45,274 nt of DNA from positions 1-45,274 of the forward strand of contig JAJECK010000119.1 in assembly GCA_022822085.1 (NCBI GenBank), in the 5' to 3' direction. This document shows, piece by piece, positions 8,147-15,440 of this stretch. The position numbers and the translations under genes were made by a program. Source of the DNA: Candidatus Poribacteria bacterium. GTDB lineage: Bacteria; Poribacteria; WGA-4E; WGA-3G. The notes beneath the pieces were generated by a model. That model was not told where the DNA came from and searched no databases. It saw only the letters and a program-made list of their open reading frames with translations. Within the stretch, counting starts at the first letter, position 1, and the number at the start of each line of letters is the position of its first letter.

Positions 8147-8174
8147 TTGACATTCAAGACAATTTATGTAATAA
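8147..8174 (+). promoter_or_regulatory. Sigma-70-type promoter for the ABC ATPase operon
   Basis: TTGACA (8147-8152), a 16-base spacer and TAATAA (8169-8174). Transcription would start near 8181, giving a short leader before the ATG at 8207. The box overlaps a TTG that opens the longer frame, which argues against that upstream start. Confidence 0.6.
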
Positions 8175-8206
8175 TAAGGATATATCTTACACATAATATA
8201 ACAGAT

Positions 8207-9388
8207 ATGGCATCAGTAAAACTTGAAAATTTAACAAAACAGTTTGGTGAAGTAATAGCACTTGATGATATTTCACTTGATGTAAAGGACGAAGAATTCT
8301 TTGTCCTACTTGGACAGACAGGTGCAGGAAAAACCACAACGCTCCGATGTATTGCAGGATTAGATAAACCTGAGGAAGGCAATATCTATTTGGACAATGT
8401 CCGTGTCAACGAAAAGACACCGGCTGAACGGGATGTCGCATTTGTATTTCAGTCTCATATTCTATACCCACACCTCACTGTCTATGAGAACATAGCATTC
8501 CCTCTTCATCCTCGTAAATTATCCCCAGAAGAAATAGATAATAGAGTTAAAGATATTGCTCAGATGTTACATATTGAACATCTTCTGATGCGTAATCCGA
8601 ATCAGTTGAGTGGAGGAGAAACACAACGAGTCGGACTCGGTAGGGCAATGGTGCGTCGTCCACAAGTTTTTTTAATGGATGAACCAATATCTAACCTTGA
8701 TGCAAAATTACGTGCAGAAATGCGCGTGGAAATTCGGTGGAGGCAACGCCAACTCGGTACTACTACCTTTTATGTCACACATGATCAAGTAGAAGCAATG
8801 TCAATGGCAGACCGTATTGCTGTGCTGGATGCTGGAAAAATACAACAATTGGGTACACCCTCAGAGATATACAATCATCCAGCGAATTTATTCGTGGCAG
8901 GCTTTATCGGTAGTCCAAGTATGAACTGTGTTCCGTGTAAAATATATAATAAAAATGGAAATCTTGAGTTAACCATTTCTGAAAATGGAAACGAAAACCA
9001 TACATTTTCAATCCGCGACGACCGTGTTGTTAAAGCGATAAATGAAATTGATATAGGTCGTGAGTTAGTAATCGGGGCACATCCAGAAGATGTCCTTGTA
9101 AACCACGAATATGTTGCCAATACTTTTGAATCCGATGTCAATACATTTAAAGCGGAAGTATACAGTGTTGAACCGCTCGGGGCAGAAACAATAGTGGAGA
9201 TTACCCTCGGAAAAGATACAGACGGATCGCATACGATTATTAAATCTCGTACTTCACCTAACTTTGAAGCAGAAATTGGAGAACATATTTATGTGTCGTT
9301 TGTCCCGGATCGTATCCATCTGTTTGACAAATCTACGGGTAACTCACTACTGACACAACAAGACTTAACTACACCTGAATTCCTATGA
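8207..9388 (+). CDS. ABC transporter ATP-binding protein, MalK/UgpC type
   Basis: 393 residues from the ATG at 8207. The frame is open further upstream to a TTG, but that TTG is inside the -35 box. Walker A is GQTGAGKT (36-43), signature LSGGE (134-138), Walker B FLMDE (155-159), switch His H192 in YVTHDQVEAMSMADR. The C-terminal third (from about 235) is the TOBE/OB regulatory domain of carbohydrate importers (CUT1 family), with IGAHPEDV. It would energise uptake of a sugar, polyol or glycerophosphodiester-like solute, but no permease or binding protein is adjacent. The stop overlaps the next ATG (ATGA), so the small ORF and the ThDP enzyme follow in one operon. There is no good Shine-Dalgarno; translation may begin from a short leader. 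Confidence 0.88.
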   Translation: MASVKLENLTKQFGEVIALDDISLDVKDEEFFVLLGQTGAGKTTTLRCIAGLDKPEEGNIYLDNVRVNEKTPAERDVAFVFQSHILYPHLTVYENIAFPLHPRKLSPEEIDNRVKDIAQMLHIEHLLMRNPNQLSGGETQRVGLGRAMVRRPQVFLMDEPISNLDAKLRAEMRVEIRWRQRQLGTTTFYVTHDQVEAMSMADRIAVLDAGKIQQLGTPSEIYNHPANLFVAGFIGSPSMNCVPCKIYNKNGNLELTISENGNENHTFSIRDDRVVKAINEIDIGRELVIGAHPEDVLVNHEYVANTFESDVNTFKAEVYSVEPLGAETIVEITLGKDTDGSHTIIKSRTSPNFEAEIGEHIYVSFVPDRIHLFDKSTGNSLLTQQDLTTPEFL

Positions 9389-9522
9389 GTTGGCAATTAA
9401 AACTATTCAACCTGCTTCCAAATTATATTAAAAAAATTGGATGTCTATTCCTTCGAAAACTTGGACGTGACCCAGATGCCTGGTTAGAAAACTTCTTGGA
9501 AAAGCATAAAGGAGAGGAATAA
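9385..9522 (+). CDS. 45-residue small protein, translationally coupled, unknown
   Basis: Begins with the ATG overlapping the stop of the ABC ATPase (ATGA at 9385-9388) and ends at 9520-9522, directly against the GTG of the ThDP enzyme at 9523. The sequence starts MSWQLKLFNLLPNYIKKIG and ends in a charged stretch (DPDAWLENFLEKHKGEE). The first half is an amphipathic or membrane-surface helix with KKIG and LRKLGR, the second half acidic. It is not a truncated piece of either neighbour. Its perfect placement in a coupled operon and the use of its 3' end as the ribosome site (GGAGAGG) of the next gene support real translation. It could also be a leader-like coupling ORF. I recognise no family. 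Confidence 0.5.
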   Translation: MSWQLKLFNLLPNYIKKIGCLFLRKLGRDPDAWLENFLEKHKGEE

Positions 9523-11157
9523 GTGATTGGTAGTGATATATTAATTGAATGTTTGAAAGAACAAGGTGTATCCACAATTTTCGGTATGCCTGGGACACAA
9601 AACATTCACATCTACGATTCACTACTACGACGAGGATCTGGTACTATCAAACCCTATCTTGTGCGTCATGAATATTCAGCAACGATGATGGCAGATGGAT
9701 ATGCACGCGCAACAGGTGATGTTGGAGTAGCCATCACAGTACCTGGTCCGGGGGCAAGCAATGCCTCAACAGGGATTTTGGAAGCATACACTGACTGTAT
9801 TCCTGTGTTATTGATAACTGGTCAGAGTCATTCAGAAACCTACAAGAGACATCCAAGCAAGATGTTTCACGGATTAGATCAGATGCGGTTTTTTGATCCT
9901 ATCACTAAATATTGTGCAATCGCACGGACAACATCTGAGATTCCTATTGTAGTTGAAAATGCATTTAAAGCAATGAAAAACGGTAGACCAGGACCGACAG
10001 TGTTGGAATTTCCTATGGATGTAACATCTGGAAATGCGAATGTCAGAATGCCACAACGGGTTGAGCGCTATGATTTACCAGCACCTCAAAATTCCGACAT
10101 TAATTCTGCAATAGATGAGATAAAAAAATCAAGATTCCCTCTTATTTTTGCAGGTTCTGCTGTGGTCCATACAAAAGCGAGAAACGAGCTAAAGTTGCTT
10201 TCGGAAAAACTAAATGCCCCTGTCATTATCTCTCGTTGTGCTAAAGGTGCGTTGTCTGAAGACCATCAATTAGCACTTCAAATCTGTTATGGATATTTAG
10301 GTAAAGAAGCACTCAAGCATGCCGATTGTCTAATCGCTATCGGAACACGGTTTACCTCAATTGATACACGAAATTGGACAATGCAGTTACCTAAGTCATT
10401 CATCCAAATTGACGAAGATGAAAATGAGATTGGCCGCGAATATCCTTGTGATATAGGTGTGGTAGGAGATTTAAAACTTAGCCTTCAAGCACTCATCGAA
10501 GATGTGTCCACTGACCGAAACGGTTGGGATGAAGTGCTGCCTAAGTTGCGAGCAAAGTCTAATTCTCAACCCCCTTTACCAATTATTCACGAACTTCAGG
10601 ATGTCCTCCCGAAAGATACCATCTATTCTATTGATGTCCATTCACTCGGTTATTCATCGTTCGCTGAATTCCCGATTTATGATCCGCATACTTTCCTACA
10701 TCCCAATATCGGCGTAGCATTAGGATATTCCTATCCTGCTGCTATAGGTGCCAAGGCCGCATTTCCTGAACGGCCGGTTGTTTGTTTTTGTGGTGATGGC
10801 GGGTTTATGATGGGGGCTATGGAGATGGCTACTGCAATGAAATATGGACTTAATGTAGTGGCTATAGTTGTGAATGATGATGCCTTAACTGCAATTAAAG
10901 GTTCTCAAATAACGAATTTTGAGGGACGTAGTATAGACACAGAGTTATATAATCCCGATTTTGTAGATTTTGCAAAATCATTCGGTGTTGATGCCTGGAG
11001 GGTTGAAAATTTGGAAGAGTTTAAACCTATATTGTCCAAGGCACTCAAGGCAGAAAAGCCGACACTCATTGAAGTTGTGATGCATGAGTATCAAGATAAA
11101 CTAATTGATTCAATCGGTTGGTTACATTCTGAACGACTCCGGTTAAATTCATTTTAA
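9523..11157 (+). CDS. Thiamine-diphosphate enzyme, acetolactate synthase large subunit-like
   Basis: 544 residues with the three-domain POX/AHAS architecture. The N-terminal PYR domain has the catalytic Glu E50 in RHEYSATMMADGYAR and VPGPGASNASTG. The middle domain has FAGSAVV and IAIGTRF. The C-terminal PP domain has GDGG (424-427) followed by N451-D452, where most relatives have N-N. The start is GTG with GGAGAGG about 6 bases upstream. The name covers acetolactate synthase, glyoxylate carboligase, sulfoacetaldehyde acetyltransferase and benzoylformate decarboxylase relatives. No regulatory ilvN-like subunit is next to it, so a catabolic 2-oxo acid decarboxylase or carboligase is as likely as a biosynthetic role. 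Co-transcription with a sugar-type ABC ATPase favours catabolism. Confidence 0.85.
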   Translation: MIGSDILIECLKEQGVSTIFGMPGTQNIHIYDSLLRRGSGTIKPYLVRHEYSATMMADGYARATGDVGVAITVPGPGASNASTGILEAYTDCIPVLLITGQSHSETYKRHPSKMFHGLDQMRFFDPITKYCAIARTTSEIPIVVENAFKAMKNGRPGPTVLEFPMDVTSGNANVRMPQRVERYDLPAPQNSDINSAIDEIKKSRFPLIFAGSAVVHTKARNELKLLSEKLNAPVIISRCAKGALSEDHQLALQICYGYLGKEALKHADCLIAIGTRFTSIDTRNWTMQLPKSFIQIDEDENEIGREYPCDIGVVGDLKLSLQALIEDVSTDRNGWDEVLPKLRAKSNSQPPLPIIHELQDVLPKDTIYSIDVHSLGYSSFAEFPIYDPHTFLHPNIGVALGYSYPAAIGAKAAFPERPVVCFCGDGGFMMGAMEMATAMKYGLNVVAIVVNDDALTAIKGSQITNFEGRSIDTELYNPDFVDFAKSFGVDAWRVENLEEFKPILSKALKAEKPTLIEVVMHEYQDKLIDSIGWLHSERLRLNSF

Positions 11158-11219
11158 TACACTATTTTACAACATCATCCTCGCACTACTGGAGTGTCAA
11201 CCGAAATTTTGCGTGTAAA

Positions 11220-11335
11220 GGTCGCGATGCGGAGATCGCGCGGACCGCTGGCCTGCTAATGGTCCGAGGGAACTCCGATTCCCGACTATCAAGCGTTTAG
11301 TCGAGATTCGAAGATCGCTCGGACAGAAAGTGTCC
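11220..11335. repeat. Dispersed palindromic repeat, family A copy 2, plus partial third arm
   Basis: The arm at 11220-11246 and its imperfect inverse at 11261-11286 match copy 1 at 2441-2508. A further partial arm (GTCGAGATTCGAAGATCGCT, 11300-11319) follows, then the hairpin GGACA/TGTCC (11321-11335). It fills the convergent spacer between the ThDP enzyme and the restriction-modification genes. Confidence 0.65.
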
Positions 11336-11337
11336 AC

Positions 11338-12264
11338 TTAATTTTGTAATTCACTATAATAATCGGACAGTTTTTCAAGAAGTGAAAGTTGTTCAGCGCG
11401 TTCTACAGGTTCCTCATGTAAGTGTTTTGGTGTAAAATTTGATACGAACGCTTCCAGTATTGGTTTCCTATTTTCCTCTTTAGCACCAATATGATAAAAG
11501 TGCTCTTTGGTTGACACATGAAATTCCGACCATAACGCCTCAAGGAATACATTTTTCCTGTATTGATTGCTATGCCAAGTGGATAAAATAAATCTACAAG
11601 GTGATTTACTCAGTATCTCAAATAGATATTTTTCATTTTCTTCGTCCCAGCTATCATAATGATCCACGTGCCGTCCAACATAGGGTGGATCACAGTAGAG
11701 AAAATCATCATCGGTTATGTCTTTAAGTGTATCTTTATAGTCTTGACAGATAAATGACCAATTAGAATGCCTTGAGATAATCTGAACGTAGTCAACTTGG
11801 TTCACAATCTTTGTAATATATGCCTTGGAAAACCGTTGTGGTTTAGGACCGAAAGGGACATTAAAACCTCCTCTACGATTGAACCGAATCATACCATTGA
11901 AGCAGCATCGATTTAAAAATAGAAAATCTAAAGGATCATGTGTTTTATTAAAACGTTCTCTAACTTCATAGTAGTAATCTTTACCAAATTTGGATAATAT
12001 TTCACCGTTTTGTTCAAGGAAACTTCTTACTTTCAATCCATCAATTTTTCCTTTTGCTATCGCGTTATAGAAGTTTATTAAATGTGGATTGCTATCTGCA
12101 AAGATCGCGTTGCCTGGCATTATATTAAAACCAACAACACCTGAACCCATAAATGGTTCAATCCATCTGCCTTTAAATGACCAGTCCACAATTCGATTGA
12201 TGAAGGGAACAAGTTTGCTTTTAATTCCTTGACATTTAATCGGAGGAATCATAACTTTTTTCAT
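11338..12264 (-). CDS. DNA adenine-N6 methyltransferase, M.EcoRV family
   Basis: 308 residues of the alpha class (D12/Dam fold). Motif X is PPIKCQGIKSKLVPFI (7-22), motif I EPFMGSGVV (36-44), motif IV CDPPYVGRHVD (191-201). Long blocks agree with M.EcoRV as I remember it, for example FFLNR-type LDFLFLNR, CFNGMIRFN, GGFNVPF, ITKI.NQVD, and TKEHFYHIGA near the C-terminus. The predicted job is methylation of the first adenine-containing site of GATATC, protecting the host against the endonuclease encoded just upstream. The ATG overlaps the endonuclease stop (12261-12264), so the pair is one operon with endonuclease first. C-terminal residues after about 285 (EQLSLLEKLSDYYSEL) extend past the usual end. 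Site specificity is inference from homology. Confidence 0.92.
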   Translation of the reverse strand: MKKVMIPPIKCQGIKSKLVPFINRIVDWSFKGRWIEPFMGSGVVGFNIMPGNAIFADSNPHLINFYNAIAKGKIDGLKVRSFLEQNGEILSKFGKDYYYEVRERFNKTHDPLDFLFLNRCCFNGMIRFNRRGGFNVPFGPKPQRFSKAYITKIVNQVDYVQIISRHSNWSFICQDYKDTLKDITDDDFLYCDPPYVGRHVDHYDSWDEENEKYLFEILSKSPCRFILSTWHSNQYRKNVFLEALWSEFHVSTKEHFYHIGAKEENRKPILEAFVSNFTPKHLHEEPVERAEQLSLLEKLSDYYSELQN

Positions 12265-13022
12265 TGGTATCTTCTCCTCAGGCCTATTTTTCTTGCTTTA
12301 GGTACAATTAATCGTTCGTCACCACCCCTATATGATACAAATTCTTGCAAGTTCCTAATCTGTTTTGTTTTTCCACCATCTTCAGTGATAGTAATTTTAC
12401 CATAGTTCATCCAATAATCATCAAACCATTTCTCACCCAATTCAGAGAACATTCCACGGCCTGAGATTATATCATCAATTTTATTTATACTTCCGATGTT
12501 CGCAGTATTACCACTACCACTTTTGTCACTCGCAATCTTCCATTTTTCAGCGACAAAGAATCTAAAGTCCTTTATAACGGAAGATATTGAATGAAGTTCA
12601 TCAAGACCGTAACTACGAGTCTCATCTATTTCATTTATGTGTCTATTGTAAATTATACCCAAACAGAAATGTCCTTGGTATTGACTATAGGGGAACTGAA
12701 TATTTTTTGAACTTTCTCTATTCACAAAGTAGTTACCGTGAGAACCTAATGTAAAACCATTGCAAAACTCTGGATAATCCGGTAGACGGTATGTTGTTTT
12801 AAAATCAACAGCGTATTTTATATTTTCGTTTTTAGCATGCATGAAAGAAATATCTGGATAGTAATTCTGATGTTCAGCCAGTACTACTCGGTATCCTGTA
12901 TCTTCAGCGAAACTGAGAATACGTGGGAAAAGATGTATTTCAAGAATTTTTGATATTATTTTCGTATCTGAAGAAATTGTGTAGATATTTCGGCATACAT
13001 AATAAAACCCTTGATACGCCAT
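12261..13022 (-). CDS. EcoRV-type type II restriction endonuclease, main frame (N-terminus in another frame)
   Basis: 253 codons in this frame. It carries the EcoRV catalytic triad of the PD-(D/E)xK fold: YYPDISF with D57, then AVDFKTTY with D73 and K75. The DNA-reading loop is SGSGNTANIGS, near-identical to the EcoRV recognition loop. SSDTKIISKI, KNIQFPYSQYQGH and FDDYWMNY also line up with EcoRV. Cleavage at GATATC is therefore predicted. The first six codons of this frame are probably not the true start: the EcoRV-like N-terminal helix lies upstream in the +1-related frame (12956-13117), and joining the two by a -1 shift at 13004-13010 gives a 285-residue protein that aligns without a gap across the junction. 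As it stands the gene is frameshifted, or depends on ribosomal slippage, or carries a one-base assembly error. Confidence 0.9.
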   Translation of the reverse strand: MAYQGFYYVCRNIYTISSDTKIISKILEIHLFPRILSFAEDTGYRVVLAEHQNYYPDISFMHAKNENIKYAVDFKTTYRLPDYPEFCNGFTLGSHGNYFVNRESSKNIQFPYSQYQGHFCLGIIYNRHINEIDETRSYGLDELHSISSVIKDFRFFVAEKWKIASDKSGSGNTANIGSINKIDDIISGRGMFSELGEKWFDDYWMNYGKITITEDGGKTKQIRNLQEFVSYRGGDERLIVPKARKIGLRRRYQ

Positions 13023-13117
13023 TGACCGTCGTCTGTGCTTACATGTTGATCAAGTGATGAAACGAATTGAGTCAGTGATTGAAAAAACTTCTCTTTAGTT
13101 TGAATGTCTCGACTCAT
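12956..13117 (-). CDS. N-terminal frame of the EcoRV-type endonuclease (53 codons before stop)
   Basis: Starts at the ATG 13115-13117 with AGGA about 6 bases upstream, a better start than the ATG at 13022. It reads MSRDIQTKEKFFQSLTQF, later DGQWRIKGF, and stops at 12956-12958. EcoRV begins with a similar helix followed by a G-I/F segment ten residues before I-Y-x-x-x-S-D-T-K. Codons AAG GGT TTT ATT contain the heptamer G GGT TTT (13010-13004), which fits the X XXY YYZ slippery pattern. Slipping back one base yields KGFYYVCRNIYTISSDTK, with exactly the EcoRV spacing. One extra T in the TTTT run would also restore the frame. Confidence 0.7.
   Translation of the reverse strand: MSRDIQTKEKFFQSLTQFVSSLDQHVSTDDGQWRIKGFIMYAEISTQFLQIRK
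13004..13010 (-). other. Slippery-type heptamer GGGTTTT at the endonuclease frame junction
   Basis: Zero-frame codons GGT TTT preceded by G. Tandem re-pairing on GGG TTT moves into the frame that encodes the catalytic domain. No strong downstream stem-loop was found by eye, so a lost T is an equally good explanation. Confidence 0.4.
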
Positions 13118-13170
13118 ATATATCCTATTATCTTAACAATCAGTGTTAAAGTATATTGAAAATGACGAAT

Positions 13171-13995
13171 TTAATACTCTCCACGAGAGTTCCAACCGGG
13201 ATATTGCTCTTCCAATGCTTGTAACGTTTGTGGTGTGTAATATGGATGTCCTGCAGGTGGAAAGCGAAATACTTCGCGTTCTTCCGCTGTCAATATCCCA
13301 ATAAACTTAGCGAATGTTGCGTGTCGTCCTTTGTCCGTATAGTGCCGAAAGCCTTCCCAATAATGATCTGCACGCCCTAATCCGAATCCCCAAGTATAAC
13401 GCTGTCCATCTTCACGAAGATAATCACTTGCAGAATGATATGTATAATTACTGAAGATACATAAAGTGCCAGCAGTGCATACAAGCGGTTCGTAGTGGGA
13501 GGTGTCCTCTCCATACTCGGTAGCAAGTAATCTCAACGGTGCCTGATCTTCTTCTACATCCTCAAGGTGCACCCAAAATACAAGTTGTCCGAATTCTGGT
13601 GCTGACTGTGACTTCGGTAGTAACGAGTTATTTCCATTATCAATATGTAGACCGCTTGCATCACTTCCAACACCACCACCTTTAAATCCAGGATAACGTG
13701 CAATCATACACCCTGCCCGGAAGTGAATGTGTTCAGTTTTAAATATCTTACGTGCGAAACTCCATGCTTCATTATCCACGATCGCCTGTAATAAAACTAT
13801 TTCTGACGATGGAAATTCAGTTAAAATCGCTCTCCCATTCGGTGGATTTTCTTTTACTTCTTCCCAAGTTGGGAGCACGCGACGTTGGGCAGCTTGCATT
13901 TCAGTTAACTGATCTCCAGAATAGTAATCGGGTACAATTATATATCCTTTAGTTGTGAATTCTTTAAGATGTGCATCAGTTAGTTTTCTTGGCAT
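13171..13995 (-). CDS. Phytanoyl-CoA dioxygenase family protein (PhyH-like)
   Basis: 274 residues from the ATG at 13995, chosen for GGAGG 6 bases upstream; the frame runs on to 14124 but that part overlaps tRNA-Asn and a terminator. This is a non-haem Fe(II)/2-oxoglutarate oxygenase of the double-stranded beta-helix fold. The iron triad is H117-x-D119 (GLHIDNGNNS) and H187 (NYTYHSASDY), with R199 (QRYTWGF) as 2-oxoglutarate anchor. The substrate cannot be predicted; the family hydroxylates small molecules as diverse as ectoine, phytanoyl-CoA and quinolines. It is transcribed downstream of tRNA-Asn but separated by a terminator. A second, dissimilar member is at 39221-39994. Confidence 0.88.
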   Translation of the reverse strand: MPRKLTDAHLKEFTTKGYIIVPDYYSGDQLTEMQAAQRRVLPTWEEVKENPPNGRAILTEFPSSEIVLLQAIVDNEAWSFARKIFKTEHIHFRAGCMIARYPGFKGGGVGSDASGLHIDNGNNSLLPKSQSAPEFGQLVFWVHLEDVEEDQAPLRLLATEYGEDTSHYEPLVCTAGTLCIFSNYTYHSASDYLREDGQRYTWGFGLGRADHYWEGFRHYTDKGRHATFAKFIGILTAEEREVFRFPPAGHPYYTPQTLQALEEQYPGWNSRGEY

Positions 13996-14045
13996 ATCTA
14001 CCTCCGTTGGAAAATATTGAAATTTCTGAAAGAAGATACTTAAAT

Positions 14046-14089
14046 AAAAATGCTGACGAACATGAGATACAAAGTCCGTCAGCATTTTT
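14046..14089 (-). terminator. Terminator after tRNA-Asn
   Basis: A perfect 13-bp stem, AAAAATGCTGACG (14046-14058) against CGTCAGCATTTTT (14077-14089), with an 18-base loop. In the minus strand the T-run ends the tRNA transcript 6 bases after the mature 3' end. The A-run on the other side makes it bidirectional in principle. Confidence 0.85.
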
Positions 14090-14094
14090 CTAAA

Positions 14095-14167
14095 CTCCCC
14101 CAGACGGACTCGAACCGCCGACACGATGGTTAACAGCCATCTGCTCTACCAACTGAGCTATGAGGGA
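14095..14167 (-). tRNA. tRNA-Asn (GTT)
   Basis: 73 nt. The acceptor stem is TCCCTCA (14167-14161) with TGGGGGA (14102-14096), including one G-U-type pair, and discriminator G at 14095. The D-loop is AGCTCAGTTGGTAGAGC, the anticodon GTT is at 14134-14132 within CTGTTAACC, and the T-arm has GGTTCGAGTCC. CCA is not encoded. Its own promoter lies upstream and a strong terminator follows. Confidence 0.95.
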
Positions 14168-14189
14168 TTATGGATTACACCTTATATTA

Positions 14190-14219
14190 ATTATACATTA
14201 ATCAAATACAATAATGCAA
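14190..14219 (-). promoter_or_regulatory. Promoter of tRNA-Asn
   Basis: On the minus strand TTGCAT (14219-14214), 18 bases, TATAAT (14195-14190), with a TG just before the -10 box. The start point falls about 15 bases before the tRNA 5' end. Confidence 0.6.
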
Positions 14220-14258
14220 ATAAAAATTGATAATACAAATTAAAATGTCCATTTGAAT

Positions 14259-14648
14259 TTAGCAGCCACAATTTATTTTTATTCCATCAACACCATGTTC
14301 CCCTTTAGTTTCGTAACCATCACGTTTCCACCAATCTAATCCACCGAGCAATTCCTTGACTCGAAAACCTAACTTTGCCATATTCAATGCACCTTTAGTA
14401 GAGGCATTACAACCAATTCCATCACAATAGGTGACATATAATTTTGATTTGTCAAGTTTACGTGTGGTTTCCTCACACATATTTCTATGAGGGATATTGA
14501 TTGCTGAAGGAATGTGTTCAAGTGAATATGCTTCTGGTGAACGTGCATCTATCACGATAACATCTTCACCTTTCTTAAGAGCTTCACTCAGATCCCAAGA
14601 ATCGGTCTCATATTCTAATTTTGCTTTATAAAAGTCAACTTGATCCAT
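14259..14648 (-). CDS. Rhodanese-like domain protein
   Basis: 129 residues forming a single rhodanese domain. DVIVIDARSPEAYSLEHIPSAINIPH (residues 29-54) is the classic D-x-R...Y...H-I-P-G/S-A-I/V-N-I-P strand-loop. The active-site Cys is C75 in TYCDGIGCNAS, followed by ALNMAKLGFRVKELLGGLDWWKRDGY. The loop C-D-G-I-G-C-N has a second Cys (C80) where classical rhodaneses have a basic residue, as in related single-domain sulfurtransferases of this subgroup. A further C-terminal pair, NCGC, could bind metal or take part in thiol exchange. It is cytosolic and probably carries persulfide sulfur. It follows the LamG gene after 6 bases, so is likely co-transcribed. Confidence 0.88.
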   Translation of the reverse strand: MDQVDFYKAKLEYETDSWDLSEALKKGEDVIVIDARSPEAYSLEHIPSAINIPHRNMCEETTRKLDKSKLYVTYCDGIGCNASTKGALNMAKLGFRVKELLGGLDWWKRDGYETKGEHGVDGIKINCGC

Positions 14649-14654
14649 ATTTTA

Positions 14655-15419
14655 CTATCTGATTCCTTTAATTCGTGCCCAAGTAGTTGTTATTTTTTCT
14701 TTTGGAGTGACAGACAACGCTTCTTCGAGTCCGTTGCCCATGATGTGATTTAGATCGTCATCTGAAAGAGGTACGTTAAAAACAGCGACTTCATCAAGAA
14801 CACCAGTGAAATCCCAGCCAGGATTTCTCCATGACGCAAGCCGTATTTCAGAGCTCAATTTTTCGTCAGGCTTACCAACTGCTTTCTCACCTACAAATTC
14901 CTCATCTACAAACAACTTAAGAATATTTCCATCATAGGTGATTGCAACAAAACTCCACTCATCCATCTCCCATGAACCACCCCGGACATTGGTGTCGTCT
15001 TGCTTCCCGTTGGCAGCTATACTTGCATAAAAATCATTTGGACCTATCATAATTGTTGGGTTATGCCAATCACGTTCAATAACACGAGTATGAGCTTTAG
15101 GTGGATTTGCGGTAGGTTTTACCCATAACAGATAAGTGAAACCGTCACGATAATCATCAATCGATTTGCTACCGGGTATCTCAGCACGATTAGAACCATT
15201 GAATTCCAAACCTTTTCCGATTTTCCCACCAGTCCATTCTGCACCTATGATTTTTCCATCATTCCCATTAGCAGAAGTATCTTTTATTTCTTTGCCTTGT
15301 CCTTCATCAAGAAGCCAAATTCCTACAATTGATTCTGGTTCAATCGCGGCATTACATACTGTGGAAAAGATTAAGGTTAAACTACAAAAACAAATTGTTA
15401 CAGCTATTAGGTATCTCAT
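14655..15419 (-). CDS. Secreted LamG (concanavalin A-like) domain protein
   Basis: 254 residues. A signal peptide covers about residues 1-25 (hydrophobic VTICFCSLTLIFSTVCNAA). The rest is one LamG/Laminin_G_3 jelly-roll: VGIWLLDEGQGKEIKDTS, GNDGKIIGAEWTGGKIGKGL, WVKPTANPP, WSFVAITYDGNILKLFVDEE, and the closing GVLDEVAVFNVPLSDDDLNHIM. These are the typical W-x-F/L-D-E-G-x-G start and D-E-V-x-I/V-F-x-x-x-L-S end. Such domains bind glycans or polymers outside the cell. There is no anchor, catalytic part or cell-wall signal. It sits between an isomerase and a rhodanese gene in one minus-strand run. Confidence 0.88.
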   Translation of the reverse strand: MRYLIAVTICFCSLTLIFSTVCNAAIEPESIVGIWLLDEGQGKEIKDTSANGNDGKIIGAEWTGGKIGKGLEFNGSNRAEIPGSKSIDDYRDGFTYLLWVKPTANPPKAHTRVIERDWHNPTIMIGPNDFYASIAANGKQDDTNVRGGSWEMDEWSFVAITYDGNILKLFVDEEFVGEKAVGKPDEKLSSEIRLASWRNPGWDFTGVLDEVAVFNVPLSDDDLNHIMGNGLEEALSVTPKEKITTTWARIKGIR

Positions 15420-15440
15420 CAGAAACTTCTCCTTATTAAA

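Noticed and set aside
8147-8206. N-terminal extension of the ABC ATPase from the TTG at 8147
   Set aside because: The TTG lies inside a -35 box and the added residues do not belong to the family; the ATG at 8207 fits.
13996-14124. N-terminal extension of the PhyH protein to 14124
   Set aside because: It would be read through a terminator and tRNA-Asn; a strong GGAGG site supports 13995.
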